Assembly: GCA_917880885.1 (NCBI GenBank)
Contig: OU862917.1
Span: 27,516,104-27,580,103, forward strand
Direction of reading: 5' to 3'
Source of the DNA: Limnephilus marmoratus
Taxonomy: Eukaryota; Arthropoda; Insecta; Trichoptera; Limnephilidae
DNA: 64,000 bases
Shown: in pieces, positions 1-11,600 of the stretch
How positions within the stretch are numbered: the first letter of the stretch is position 1
How the letters are laid out: each line of letters starts with the position of its first letter
The notes under the pieces: generated by a model
The model's input: the letters and a program-made list of their open reading frames with translations, nothing else
Database searches by the model: none
Told to the model about the DNA's origin: nothing
Program-made: the position numbers and the translations under genes

Positions 1-345
1 TAAATCTGAAATGTTGAATGTTAAAGTTATATATATTCATTTCCTTTATATTTTTGATTTGATCTGGTAGAGCATTGTACAATTTCATAGCATGGAATTT
101 ATTATTTCTCTGTCCAAAAGATGTGTTCAAACTGGGAGTAACCAGGATGTTATTGCTTACTGCCCTGGTTGAGTATTTATGTTGGGCAGTGGAGTATTCA
201 TATATGTTTTTTTTTCAGTTTAAATAAAATATTTTTTGAGTAAAGTTTCTGTACATTGAAGACTTGAAAGTTATTAAATATTTCTTCCGTCGGAGTTCTA
301 AGCGGAACTTTCAGTATTGTCAAAGCATTTGCCATCGTTTGCTTA
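1..345 (-). mobile_element. LINE 3' fragment (CR1/jockey-group), truncated by the window edge
   Basis: The reverse strand encodes a typical LINE C-terminus: RTPTEEIFNNFQVF, KLYS, HKYSTRAVSNN, then KLYNALPDQIKN. The same family of tail occurs on the + strand at 4985-5446. Only the end of the reverse transcriptase ORF is present. Confidence 0.7.
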
Positions 346-1970
346 TCGTTCAAGAATTCCAAAGTGATTTACATACTTTCCAGCTTGTATGGGACATACC
401 GTCCCTTTAAAATGATTTGCTGTTTAATCTGTCACTGGAAAGATGATTTTCCTGTTTAATCTATCTCAATTATGAAAATGTGATACTCGAACGCACAGTG
501 AAATTTTTAACACTAATTTTGATTGTGTCTCTGCAGCTGTCTGTTATTTCAGTTCAGTCAACTCTTGAATTTTAATTTTAGTACTAAACAACGTTCTTTA
601 TAATAAAATCTAACACCTAATTACAAAATAATTAAAATGCACACCTTTGAAACCAATGAAAATTTTGGATAATGAATATCAATATACTTAAAACATCGAC
701 GTAGAAGTTTATGGAAAACCTTACCCAAGCCATGAAGTTAAACCAAAGAAGTCTCGGAAAAATTATCCAAAATATAGTTCCCCTCAGCACAGGATCTCCG
801 AGTGAGGAGGACGATGAATATTCTATTATATATATATATATATATACTTTTTGTCGTATTATGTAAAAATAATTTATTAAAACGAGAAAAAATAAGGTGG
901 CATTAACTTTCGTAATTCATGTTTTTATTTTTTATTTTTTCCAGTAATTTTTAAAGTTTACATCCAAAATCTTTATATTTAAAAAATTGCATGATTATTT
1001 CTAATAATAAAATTCGAAAGCGTATTTCATCACCTTCAAAAACAGTTTTCGAGTACGCTTACAAATATTCCATTTATATGGATTTTATTGCAAAGCGGAA
1101 ATATTCTGATCTAATGACATAATATGATCGAAACCCGGTGGGTTATTTATGCGTGATGTGAACATGTCTGGTTCTAACCACCGCCAATTTTTATATTAAC
1201 GAGCACCTGATATTAAAAAATAAAATACTATTTGCGAAAACCCGAACCGCCGGAAAAGCCAACTGCTTTACATATGAATGCGGAACGGCAATAATTCTAG
1301 CGGAGAGGAACGATCTCTCGAGGGTAGTCACCATTCGTCGTTCAAAATATCATTACACATGATCAACAAAACATATGACTCCTACCACAAAGATGTTACA
1401 GCTGTCATCAATGCCCGCTTTCTCCCAGTTTTCTCCACACTTGCTTATTAATTTGTTTCTTTCAAAGCTATTTTATATTTTTGTTTACTGCGCAATATCC
1501 CTATAACTTTATACCAATATCATGTTTCTTGCATATTAATTCACATTGTAAAATGTTGACATATCTTATACTCCAAAAGAGTTCGCAGCTTCCCGGCTCG
1601 ATGACTGGGAAAACAGTCAGATCTTCGTATCTATTCCGGTAAGGTATCTCATCATATGTGCAGTATACATACCTCCGGTCTCGCCACCAACGATTTATGA
1701 TATTAAAAAAAAAATACATAATAATAATTTTTTTTAAATATGTAAGATTATTAAACTGCACGTAAATGTTCGTAATAAAAAGCTCCCAACACGTTCCTCC
1801 TTAAAACTCATGACTATGCACCACCGTCGGTGTTTTCTTCGCTTGTTTTTAGTCAATTCCTCGATCAAATTATCACAAATCAAACGAATTCCAACGAGCA
1901 CGACTTCGCTCAGCGACGTTGCGGCGGGAATGGAGGAGTGAATGTTCATTTCTATAGCGCCCGCGCCGTC
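346..1970. other. Unassigned AT-rich DNA
   Basis: It contains a (TA)n tract near 823-846 and one weak possible exon (711-801). A signal-peptide-like open stretch at 511-590 on the + strand lacks an ATG and a donor. I see no other gene or repeat family. Confidence 0.5.
711..801 (+). CDS. Possible upstream exon of the protease homologue
   Basis: A 91-nt open stretch ends at a plausible donor (CCGA|GTGAGG) in phase 1. That phase fits the acceptor at 2533/2534 and would read ...STGSP followed by Asn-Cys-Ile-Ser. The upstream acceptor (ending cgtag near 704) has no pyrimidine tract, and the encoded peptide is not recognisable. This is an inference from phase only. Confidence 0.2.
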
Positions 1971-2394
1971 TTTTTTTTTTTTTTTTTTTACAGTGAATAC
2001 CGCACAAGAATCTCAACTGCTCCCGTCTGGAGCCAGTGAGACTATGGCATCCCCAATTGGGGTATGTTGTGAGGCTGAAGGTAGTGGGGAGGGGAAGGAG
2101 GTGGGGAAGAGAAAGGTTGGGAAGTACCTGGCTATTCAGATCTGGTCACTAAACACGGCTAAAGCCATTTTCAAGCAACGTTTCAATTCTGAATGGTGGT
2201 CTTACACCAGGGCGATACTAATAGTATCTTCCACTCTGGAACATGCCGCAAATATACTATATATTATTTTAAATGAATTAATTGTGAAATAACACAAATT
2301 AATCAAATAAAATTTATTTGCACATGCCGGGTTCGAACCCGCGACCTCCGGAATGTGAGTCAAGAGTCTTAGCCACTGGACTACGGAGGTCGTC
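1971..2394 (-). mobile_element. Full-length tRNA-derived SINE, family A
   Basis: On the minus strand it opens with a tRNA-like head. Box A is TAGTCCAGTGGCTAAG, box B is GGTTCGAACCC, and the triplet in the anticodon position reads CAC. The body is about 300 bp and it ends in poly-A (the T run at 1971-1987). The body is shared with copies at 8923, 28991 and 46927 and with several fragments. It lies just upstream of the first clear protease-homologue exon. Confidence 0.88.
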
Positions 2395-2533
2395 TGAACA
2401 TGGAATGAAACGAAGATGAACATTCACCCGAGTCTGATTCCGCCTTAAACAGTTTTGGTTTCTACAATAACTATCCCGTGATTTTCACAGGTCTTTGCAA
2501 ATACTGTTCTGAAATGCTCAATGTCTCTTGCAG

Positions 2534-2670
2534 ATTGCATTAGCCTAGCCGACAGGGTTTTCCCTTGCAAGGAAACAGAAAACGGGTGGACTCGACAAGA
2601 CAACTGTCCACCGATACCAGACAAGAACCAAACTGAGGCTGTTACAGTACCTGGAGAGTATCCGCACATG
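2534..2670 (+). CDS. Protease homologue exon: pre-domain linker
   Basis: The acceptor is ctcttgcag|ATTGC and the donor is CACATG|GTAGGA. The exon encodes the Cys-containing linker that precedes the protease domain in snake-type proteins and ends with EYPHM. An alternative acceptor at 2490/2491 (ttttcacag|GTC) keeps the same frame and would add 14 residues, so the 5' edge is uncertain. Confidence 0.75.
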
Positions 2671-5600
2671 GTAGGATTTTATCATTTTTTGTGTGAATGT
2701 ATTTATTTTTTTACATTAACTCCACACAAAAGGCTCTGATGGAGAGCCTATATCATTTTTGGCGATGCTGTGTGGAGGGTCTTTTTATGGAAAGGAAGGA
2801 TAGGCAAATCTGGGAAAGAAAAGGGTTACGGAAATGGGTAGGTATCTGGGGGGTCAATGTATCCAGAAGTGATGAAATTTGACGAACGTAAAAGTGATAA
2901 AAATATGTACATATGAATTTATTATTACTTAATTATTTACGTTAGTTTCAAATTACGATATTTATCATTTTGTAAATAAACATGTTGTTATTTAATAATA
3001 CGGTAAGAAATAAGAAATAAAGAGACGAAAACAAAAAATATATCAAATAACGAAAAGATAAATAAAAAAAATTGTGTATGAAAGCATTATGCAAATATTT
3101 CCTGTTGTTATTGCGAAATTTTAAATTAGACGAGCTTTTATTTAAAACTATTTTTAAATGATATATGTATGATACTAAGGCAGAGAATGTTAAAATGTTA
3201 TGTGTGGTCGGTCTTGCTGTATGGATGTGAGACATGAACCTTGAAAGTAAATACTATGAACAGGTTAGAGGCTTTTGAAATGTGGTTCACCGGAGAATGC
3301 TCAAGGTCCCATGGACCACCATGATCACTCAGCGTTGAATTATTTGTAGAATGGTAGTTATTATTTCAAATGTTGGTTGTTTTTCTAGGTTAGGTTTGCC
3401 TACGGAGATATAAACAACTACCCTGGTTGGTATTGTATCGGCTCCCTTATCAGCGATGAGTGGATCCTAACCCATTCTTCGTGCTTGACCCTTATCACGT
3501 GAGTCCTTACCCTTTATCAGAAGTGTGCATTCCTTAAATATTCCGCGTAGGCAAGTAAGTACTGCCTACTAAGGTGTTAAATCGGCATAGGTTGAAAAGA
3601 TGCTCTGTACAGGATGTTAAGGGATGCGTTTGACATACTTTAACATCATTTGGAGTAAAGAATGTAGATGAAATTTTGGTTTCCAGTGATTTTTTCAATG
3701 CCCTTTTTTCAAAAACTTTTCTTGTTTTTTTTTTGTTTTACGTGTTTTGAAATAATTTTGAATTCCATTTGGGCGTTGCAGGTTCTAAAAAACCTACATT
3801 TATGTTTTCTTCGCAAGAACTAGATATGAAAAATATTTGTATCGACGCGACGCTGGAAAGGAAAAATGGCTAAAGCGCCATACATCTAAGACTTAAAGAT
3901 GAACCTACACAATAAGCTATATTGTTTGTTTGTGTTAATCGAATCAAGTTTTCTATAGTTTCCCACATGTTCTGGGAAAATCTACAAAATTTGATTTGGT
4001 GAACACAACCACAAACAAACAATACAGCTTATTGTGTAGGTTTTTTTAGCCATTTTTCCTTTCCAGCGTCCATATGATGCGATGGTGCGCCGATGGTGCG
4101 CCAAGCAGGGCAAGAAGGAATAATCGTCCACTCAGGAGAATTTTGAGGGCCGGATTTGGCCCGCAGGCCGCCAATTGCCGATCGCTGGTCTAGGGAGCGT
4201 AAGGGGAAGGGGTTGTGCTCCAACAGTTATTGTTATTGTTAAGTTATTTCATTCGACTTACAATTATGTACGAGTATAACCACAAAGTGACTGCTAACTG
4301 TAGAATTTTATTTTATTTTGTGTTTTTTTTTCAGCAAGCCAAGTTTTGCAGTTGTGGGCGGTTGGCCGGTAGGATCTCCCATTTTATCCAATACGTATTC
4401 CGTATATAGAACCATTTTGCATCCCGATTACAATAACCCCTCGTCATACAGTACTATCGGACTGGTGCAATTGACGAAAAGGTGAGAAATTATTATTATT
4501 TGTTTAACGTTACAAAAGAGTCCGAGGACGGAAACCAGAGTTCTATTTAATGTCCTAGTTTTCTACTAAGGTTTTCCCGATGAAAATTAATAAACAATCT
4601 AAATATCTCGGTCGACATAGATCTCGGGCGAGATCTCTTATCAGATTTGTGGGATTTTCTATCGCTGTTAAATGAATAAATAAGCATGCATACTTGCAGG
4701 AATGTGCGTTTAAAACGACCTTAACTAATATACGTCACAGCTCACGGCTGTAATTCTGACATCGGCCCGTAGAAAAATCAAACAAATCTGCTCCCACAAA
4801 AAATAGAGAATAGGTCGGCAGTTAAACTCATCGACTCCGGGCCCAGAGATCATGGGTCGGAACTACTCGAAACCATGGAGGAAAGAAGAGAGAGGAGGCG
4901 GTCATACGAACATTTCCCACAAAACTTTTGTCACTAGGTGCGGTGATAAAGTATGTAGTGGGGGAGGGGGGGCATGTGGGGCGACGAAAAATTACTTAGA
5001 ACCACATACTTCGCTTTCTGTCAATCAATTATACAATACGGCATTATAGGATGGGGCGGTACATATACAAATCAAACACAAACAATTTACATATCACAAA
5101 AACTAATAATAAAAACAATTTTAAAAAAACCCTACTCATATTCATCAGAACTGTTATTCAAACAATTTAAGGTCAGAAAATTAAGTGCATTATACTTTTA
5201 TCACGCAACATTACAAATTTATAAAGATAATATTCAAAATAAAGTTGCACCCTTTAAAAATAACAGAAATCTTAGACAAACATAAATACTTCGTATTCTA
5301 AAATGTAAAAAAACAATAGGACAGTTAAATCATAAATATCTCGGAGTTAATTTTTTTAATTCACTACCTGAAAAAATCAGAAACATGAACATTAACATAA
5401 AAAGATTTAAAACTCAGGTTAAAAATTATACTGAAAATTTGAACTGAATAAAAAATAATAAATTGAATAAATGTAATAACACCCCATACACACAAGCCCT
5501 GCTTATTTATGGGGGTACATCAAATACATGTATTATGTAATTAATTATTGTATAAAATTTATTATAATTTATGTATCTTTTTGTAAATAAAAAAAAATAA

Positions 5601-8600
5601 AAAAATGTATTGTGATACTGCAGGTAGTAAGTACACTTGTATGTATTGTGATACTGCAGGTAGTACAATTGTATGTATTGTGATACTGCAGGTAGTACAC
5701 TTGTATGTAATGTGATACTGCAGGTAGTACACTTGTATGTATTGTGATACTACAGGTAGTACACTTGTACGTATTGTGATACTGCAGGTAGTAGTACACT
5801 TGTATGTATTGTGATACTGCAGGTAGTACACTTGTATGTATTGTGATACTACAGGTAGTTAAGATGTTTAAATCGTGATATTGCAGCTAGTACACATGTA
5901 GGTATTGTAAATATTATAATTGTTAAGATTAAATTGGTTGGAATTATTAATTAATTATTTAATTTTTAATAGATGGCGGTAATCAAAACTTTAATAAAAT
6001 TTCTAGTTTGTATAAAAAATATAAGGATAAGAAATAAAAATAAAAATAATAACAAGTTTTTTGTACGATTTTAGATTCTTACGACTATAAGCATTATTGT
6101 TAGTTATTTTTGGGGTCTTATGCGCTACCTCCTTCTGTAGCCAATGTTTCGGACAGCATTACAGAGTCCATCATCAGGGCAGATGAGTAGTCCAATAGCC
6201 TGGAATAAATTGTAATTTATATTGTGTGTCCGCAACGCTGGTTCAATGAAGTATGAAGTATATGATTTTCTTCAAAATTTTCAAAATTGATTGTATGAAT
6301 ACAGAAAAGCGATAAAGTAGGTAGCTATCTATAATAATATATGACCAGGCGTCCATATTTTATCTTTTTCTCGATCATGTGTATTAGTGTAATTTTTTCT
6401 ATCTTAAATGGAGAAATAATAATTCTTCTCATTTTAGCTCAAAGGTATATGTCGCAGGCTGATTGTTAAATCAGGCAGATCGTGATGCGCCTTAGGCACT
6501 TCACGATCTGCCGCCAGGCAACTTCACGATGTGGCTAGACGCATCAGGATCTGCCTAATTTTTAGGCTGATCGTATAATCAGGCAGATCATGATGTGCCT
6601 GAGGCGGATCATGACCTGCCTGATTTTTCTATCGGCAGAAGATACATGCGACAGATACATTGGGTGCCATGAATAAAATCCTAAAAATAGCCAAAGTAAA
6701 AAATTCATATTTCGCGGCGCTTATATAACATCCTGTTTAATTTTTAAGTTATATCTTTTTTCATTGTATGAACAAGTGAAAAGTAAATTATTTTTCTTAT
6801 AAATTCCCGCCGCCGCCGCCGCCGCCGCCGCTACCCGAATTTCTACCGATTTCTTACATATCTCCCTTAAACATTTGAAGTTTTTAAGCTCTTAAAAAAA
6901 TGTTATTTTTGAAGATAATAATAAAAAAATTCACAATGTTTCTTTAAATGATACTTAAGACGCCTTCCACGAGATTTTTGCTCTATTTTAAACGATTCGT
7001 GTTTCATTAAACATTTTCACAATTTTCGCACCGATTTTATCGCTTTAAATATTAGCGCGCTCCTCTAACATTCGTAATTACATATATATTTCCATCTTCT
7101 TCTTTTTGAGCGCGGATGTGGCGCCATAACAAAATGTTTTGGAACTATCGAGTTTTGTCAATTTTTTTTTTACATTAGGTTCACACAGGAGGCCCTGAGG
7201 AACCCGAGATGGGAAGGGGACGCGGAAGAGGAAGGAGAGGGGGGCGGAAGGGGAACGTGTCGATTGGGAAAGGACACGCAGGGAGAAACAATTTCTTAAT
7301 TAAATGGCATAGCAACGCACGCCGGGTACCAGCTAGTTGATTATAAAAGTCTCAAACATCTTAGGAAATTCACTACTTGGCAGTAGTTAATCCCCCATGT
7401 CCATACGGCATAACGCGATTTTTAACAGATTTGCGCTAGTACTGTATTAAAATATAACTAGCCGTTGGAAACAATAGTTATATTGTTTCAACGTCCAACG
7501 CTGTTGAAAATAATTAGCGCCAACAGTTGAAATATAATACCTACATGGGAACATTATTCAACGCAGTCAACGATTCAACTGCCTAATAAATAAAAAGGGT
7601 TAAGAGTTTGTACTTCGTGAACAACATTACTCGATATTTTAAATGGTCTTTTGGAAATGTACGTAACTACTGCACTTTTTATTTTATTTTCCCATCCGAT
7701 ACGGCCGATACGCAGCGCTAGGGGACAATCAAATTTATCAACGACAAGCAAAAAAATAACCTATTGATAATTGTCAATGTCGGTCGCCTAACAGCTAAGT
7801 TTTGTACCTATTGTTTTCAACGGTGTTGGAATGATATAATCAAAAGGGTCAAGAGATCACACTTCGTGAACGATATTATACCCAATTACACAAGGTCTTT
7901 TGGTAATGAACGTACCTACTGCACGTTTTTTTTTTTTATTTTTCCATCCAATATGGCCGATACGCAGCGCCAGGGAACAATCAAATTTATAAACGACAAG
8001 CAAAAAATAACCTATTGATAATTATCAACGCCGGTCGCCTAACAGTTAAGTTTTGTACCTATTGTTTTCAACGGTGTTGGAATGATATAATCAAAAGGGT
8101 CAAGAGATCACACTTCGTGAACGATATTATACCCAATTAGACATGGTCTTTTGGTAATGTACTTACCTACTGCACGATTTTTTTTTTATTTTCCTGTCCA
8201 ATACGGCCGATCTGTAGCGCCAAGCAACAAGCGAATTTATCAGTGACAAGCAAAATATATCGTCAACGTCTTTAATATTTCAACAGGGTAATATTTTCAA
8301 CGCCTAAACTAACGCGCAACGTCTTCCAACAGTTTCAACTTTCAACGTTATTATAGGATTATTATTACGTGTGTGGGGCGTGGGGCATAGTGATAAGTGA
8401 TAATAATAATACATCAATGATTCGGGGAACCACCCGTTAAAAGGGATTCCTTAATACGATTTTGATATATTTTTTGTTTGTTTTTTTTGTTAGTATCGTG
8501 TCGATCTCCTAATTTATAGTTGCGTCAACGTCGACGTTATTTTCAACAGATATTTTCAACAGTTGAAAATCGCCAACGATAACGACGTTGGCGTTGGATG

Positions 8601-11600
8601 GAATTATCGTCAACGCCCAGTACTAATTTGCGCTATCAAAACTTAAAAGACTTATGTTTAAACGTGATTTCAGGGTGGTTCTATCGAAAATGGTGCTACC
8701 CGCCTGTCTTCACACTGGCACCTCCTTGTCTGATGAAGGTCTTGTAGAGATTGATTGGAATTGGACTGGTATTGTCTGGAATGGCTTTCAAAAGGTGAGA
8801 AATTAATCCACAATGGAGTTATGATACCTTCATTAATGGATGTCAATGAGACCCGAAACTTACACAAACTTCTAAACGAAGACCAACGAATATCATTTAT
8901 TAACATGACACCTTTATAAAGTGACGACCTCCGTAGTCCAGTGGCTAAGACTCATGACTCACATTCCGGAGGTCGCGGGTTCGAACCCGGCATTCGCAAA
9001 TAAATTTTATTTGATTAATTTGTGTTATTTCACAATTAACTCATTTAAAATAATATATAGTATATTTGCGGCATGTTCCAGAGTGGAAGATACTATCAGT
9101 ATCGCCCTGGTGTAAGACCACCATTCAGAATTGAAACGTTGCTTGAAAATGGCTTTAGCCGTGTTTAGTGACCAGATCTGAATAGCCAGGTACTTCCCAA
9201 CCTTCCTCTTCCCCACCTCCTTCCCCTCCCCGCTACCTTCAGCCTCACAACATACCCCAATTGGGGATGCCATAGTCTCACTGGCTCCAGACGGGAGCAG
9301 TTGAGATTCTTGTGCGGTATTCACTGTAAAAAAAAAAAAAAAACCTTTATAAAGTAATATATTTTTTTAATTGGTTTATATTATTTTCTTACACAACAAA
9401 ATTTGTCTCCTTCTGAATTATTTGGAGTTTTTTCAAAGCTACCTACATTACTTAGATAGAGAGTACTAGAACAGTAGTTCTTGTGTTGTTCAACAGTTGT
9501 TTTAAAAATGATTAAACTTCAATTTTTTACCTTCTTCTAATTCTTCTATGGGAAGTCACATTTTTAGCCATCGATCTTGTTAGCCAATGCGTTTGCCCAC
9601 CTCCTGCATGGTGGGCCGGATTGAGAAAGACTGGTTGAATTTAATATTACCGGTCGACCAGTGGCGGTCCGTGAGTTTTCAGTGAGCTAGAGCGCTAAGA
9701 TTGAAAATATGATCTTCAGGATTCTTTCAGTCAAGGGATGCGCCGCATCCACATACTGAAAGATCTTCCAGTCAAGGGATGCGCCGCATCCACATACTGA
9801 AAGATCTTTCAAAAAGTTGAAATTTTGAAAAAAAAATTTCAGCTACAAAAACATCAGCAATGTCGTATTTTTAAATGTTTAATGCACTCTAGCTCACTGA
9901 AAACTCACGGACCGCCACTGCTGTCGACCTCTCCAGCCGGACTCGACCCATCGCCTTGCACTGTACCTACTGGGAGAGATGATTCATACGTCCGTCACTC
10001 CTGGACGCACTTACCCTCAGATTCCTGTCATACCTTTTTCCTTCCCAGAACTTCCTTTCCCTAAAAAGTCTCCACACAGATGACGTCGTAAACGCATTTT
10101 TTACGATAAATAAAGTAAAATCGGCATTTTCTTCAAGAGACATCTGATTTTTTATTTTAATCTTATTAACCTTTTCCAAGTTTTCACCTTCCATTATTAT
10201 TTGATGCAAGATAATTCTCACTGTAATTACTCAAACAAATATTTACAAATAGTTAAAGAGGTGTTTAAAATAATACATATATTGCAATTCCAGCGGCCTA
10301 TGGATAGGGTGTCCCACGAAGAGTGTTCAGAGAAGATCACGGAAGGATTAAATGAATCCGCTCACATCTGCGTCAAAGTGCCAAGCGATGGAAGAGCGTG
10401 CGCGGTAAGTTTTCCTCATATAAATCTTTTGGCGTCCAGCTTTGGACGTGGGTCTGCCACAATTTTCCAGATTTGCCCATCATTGTCGACTCCGTCAGTA
10501 GATCTCTTCAAAACATTAGTCCTCTCACGATTGAGTGACTTCAGTAATAATAATAATAATGTTTTTTCCCAGAATGTGGGGAGGATAGTGCACTCCCACA
10601 TGACCCATATAGCTATATTTACATATTTCTACAGTAAACAAGTGTAGAAATATGTAAAAATGCCGGAGGATCTAAACCGTCTTAATGTTTACTGTACCCA
10701 ACATACCCTTAAAATTAATATTAAAAAGTGTTTCGTCGTGAATTTTACACAAAATAAAAATATCATTACCAATGAATATAATCTGAACGGCTCAATATTA
10801 ATTAACGAAACAGAAGTCAAAGATTTAGGAGTGACATTGGACTCTAAGCTTATTTATGATATTCATATAGACTCAGTCACATCAAAAGCCTTGAAAATGT
10901 TAGGATTCATTCTTAGGACATGTAAAAAATGCAATAATTTTAGAACAATGAAAATCCTATATTTTGCTTATGTCCGCAGCTTACTAGAATACGCGTCACA
11001 AGTTTGGAACCCGCAATACAAATCATATGTGGAAAATCTAGAACGTGTTCAAAATCGTTTTCTACGATACTTAGATTTCCGCAGCTACCGCACACATCTA
11101 AATCACCAAGATTCAGCCGCGTACTTCAATATACTATCATTAGAAGTTCGAAGAAGCTCGGCCGATGTACTTTTCCTTCAAAAAATTGCCATATCCGTTG
11201 TAGATTGCCCAGAACTCTTAGAACGAATACAGATACGAGTTCCTAATAAACGAACCAGATCAGACACGATTCTTAACCTCCCTCGGTGCAACACAAATTC
11301 TAAGCAGAACTGTTTCATCTATCGTGCATCCAACACTTTCAACACACACTATACAGAATTTGACATTTTAACTCTGCACCACACTCCTTAAAATCACACA
11401 GATGCTCTCTCGATACTCTACGATAACAATAACTATAGATACCCCTCTAATACAACCACCACTCTATGAACTTCCTTTTTTTTCCTTTTTTTCTCTTTTA
11501 ATTTTTGTCACGCACATTTTTACTAATATACCTCAACTTAACTGATCCTTCCCCCTCCATCCCCCCATCCTTACCCCTCCCTATTCCTACCTAAATAACT

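Noticed and set aside
511..590. Signal-peptide-like stretch VKFLTLILIVSLQLSVIS
   Set aside because: It lacks an ATG, a donor site and a phase link to the protease-homologue exons.
1739..1949. Short open frames around 1501-2039
   Set aside because: No domain or conserved context. They partly read into the SINE poly-T.
5562..5831. Two overlapping minus-strand open frames with repeated YLQYHNTYKCTT-like peptides; also considered as a CRISPR-like array
   Set aside because: They are translations of the 32-bp minisatellite. There are no distinct spacers between the repeats and no cas genes, and the DNA is eukaryotic.
9025..9324. 99-codon open frame, also seen at 1942, 29007, 29559 and 46941
   Set aside because: It is an accidental frame inside the SINE A body. 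The repeats are tRNA-derived and non-coding.
10416..10601. Minus-strand frame with LKRSTDGVDNDGQIWKIVAD
   Set aside because: Possibly a retrotransposon scrap, but too short to place in a family.
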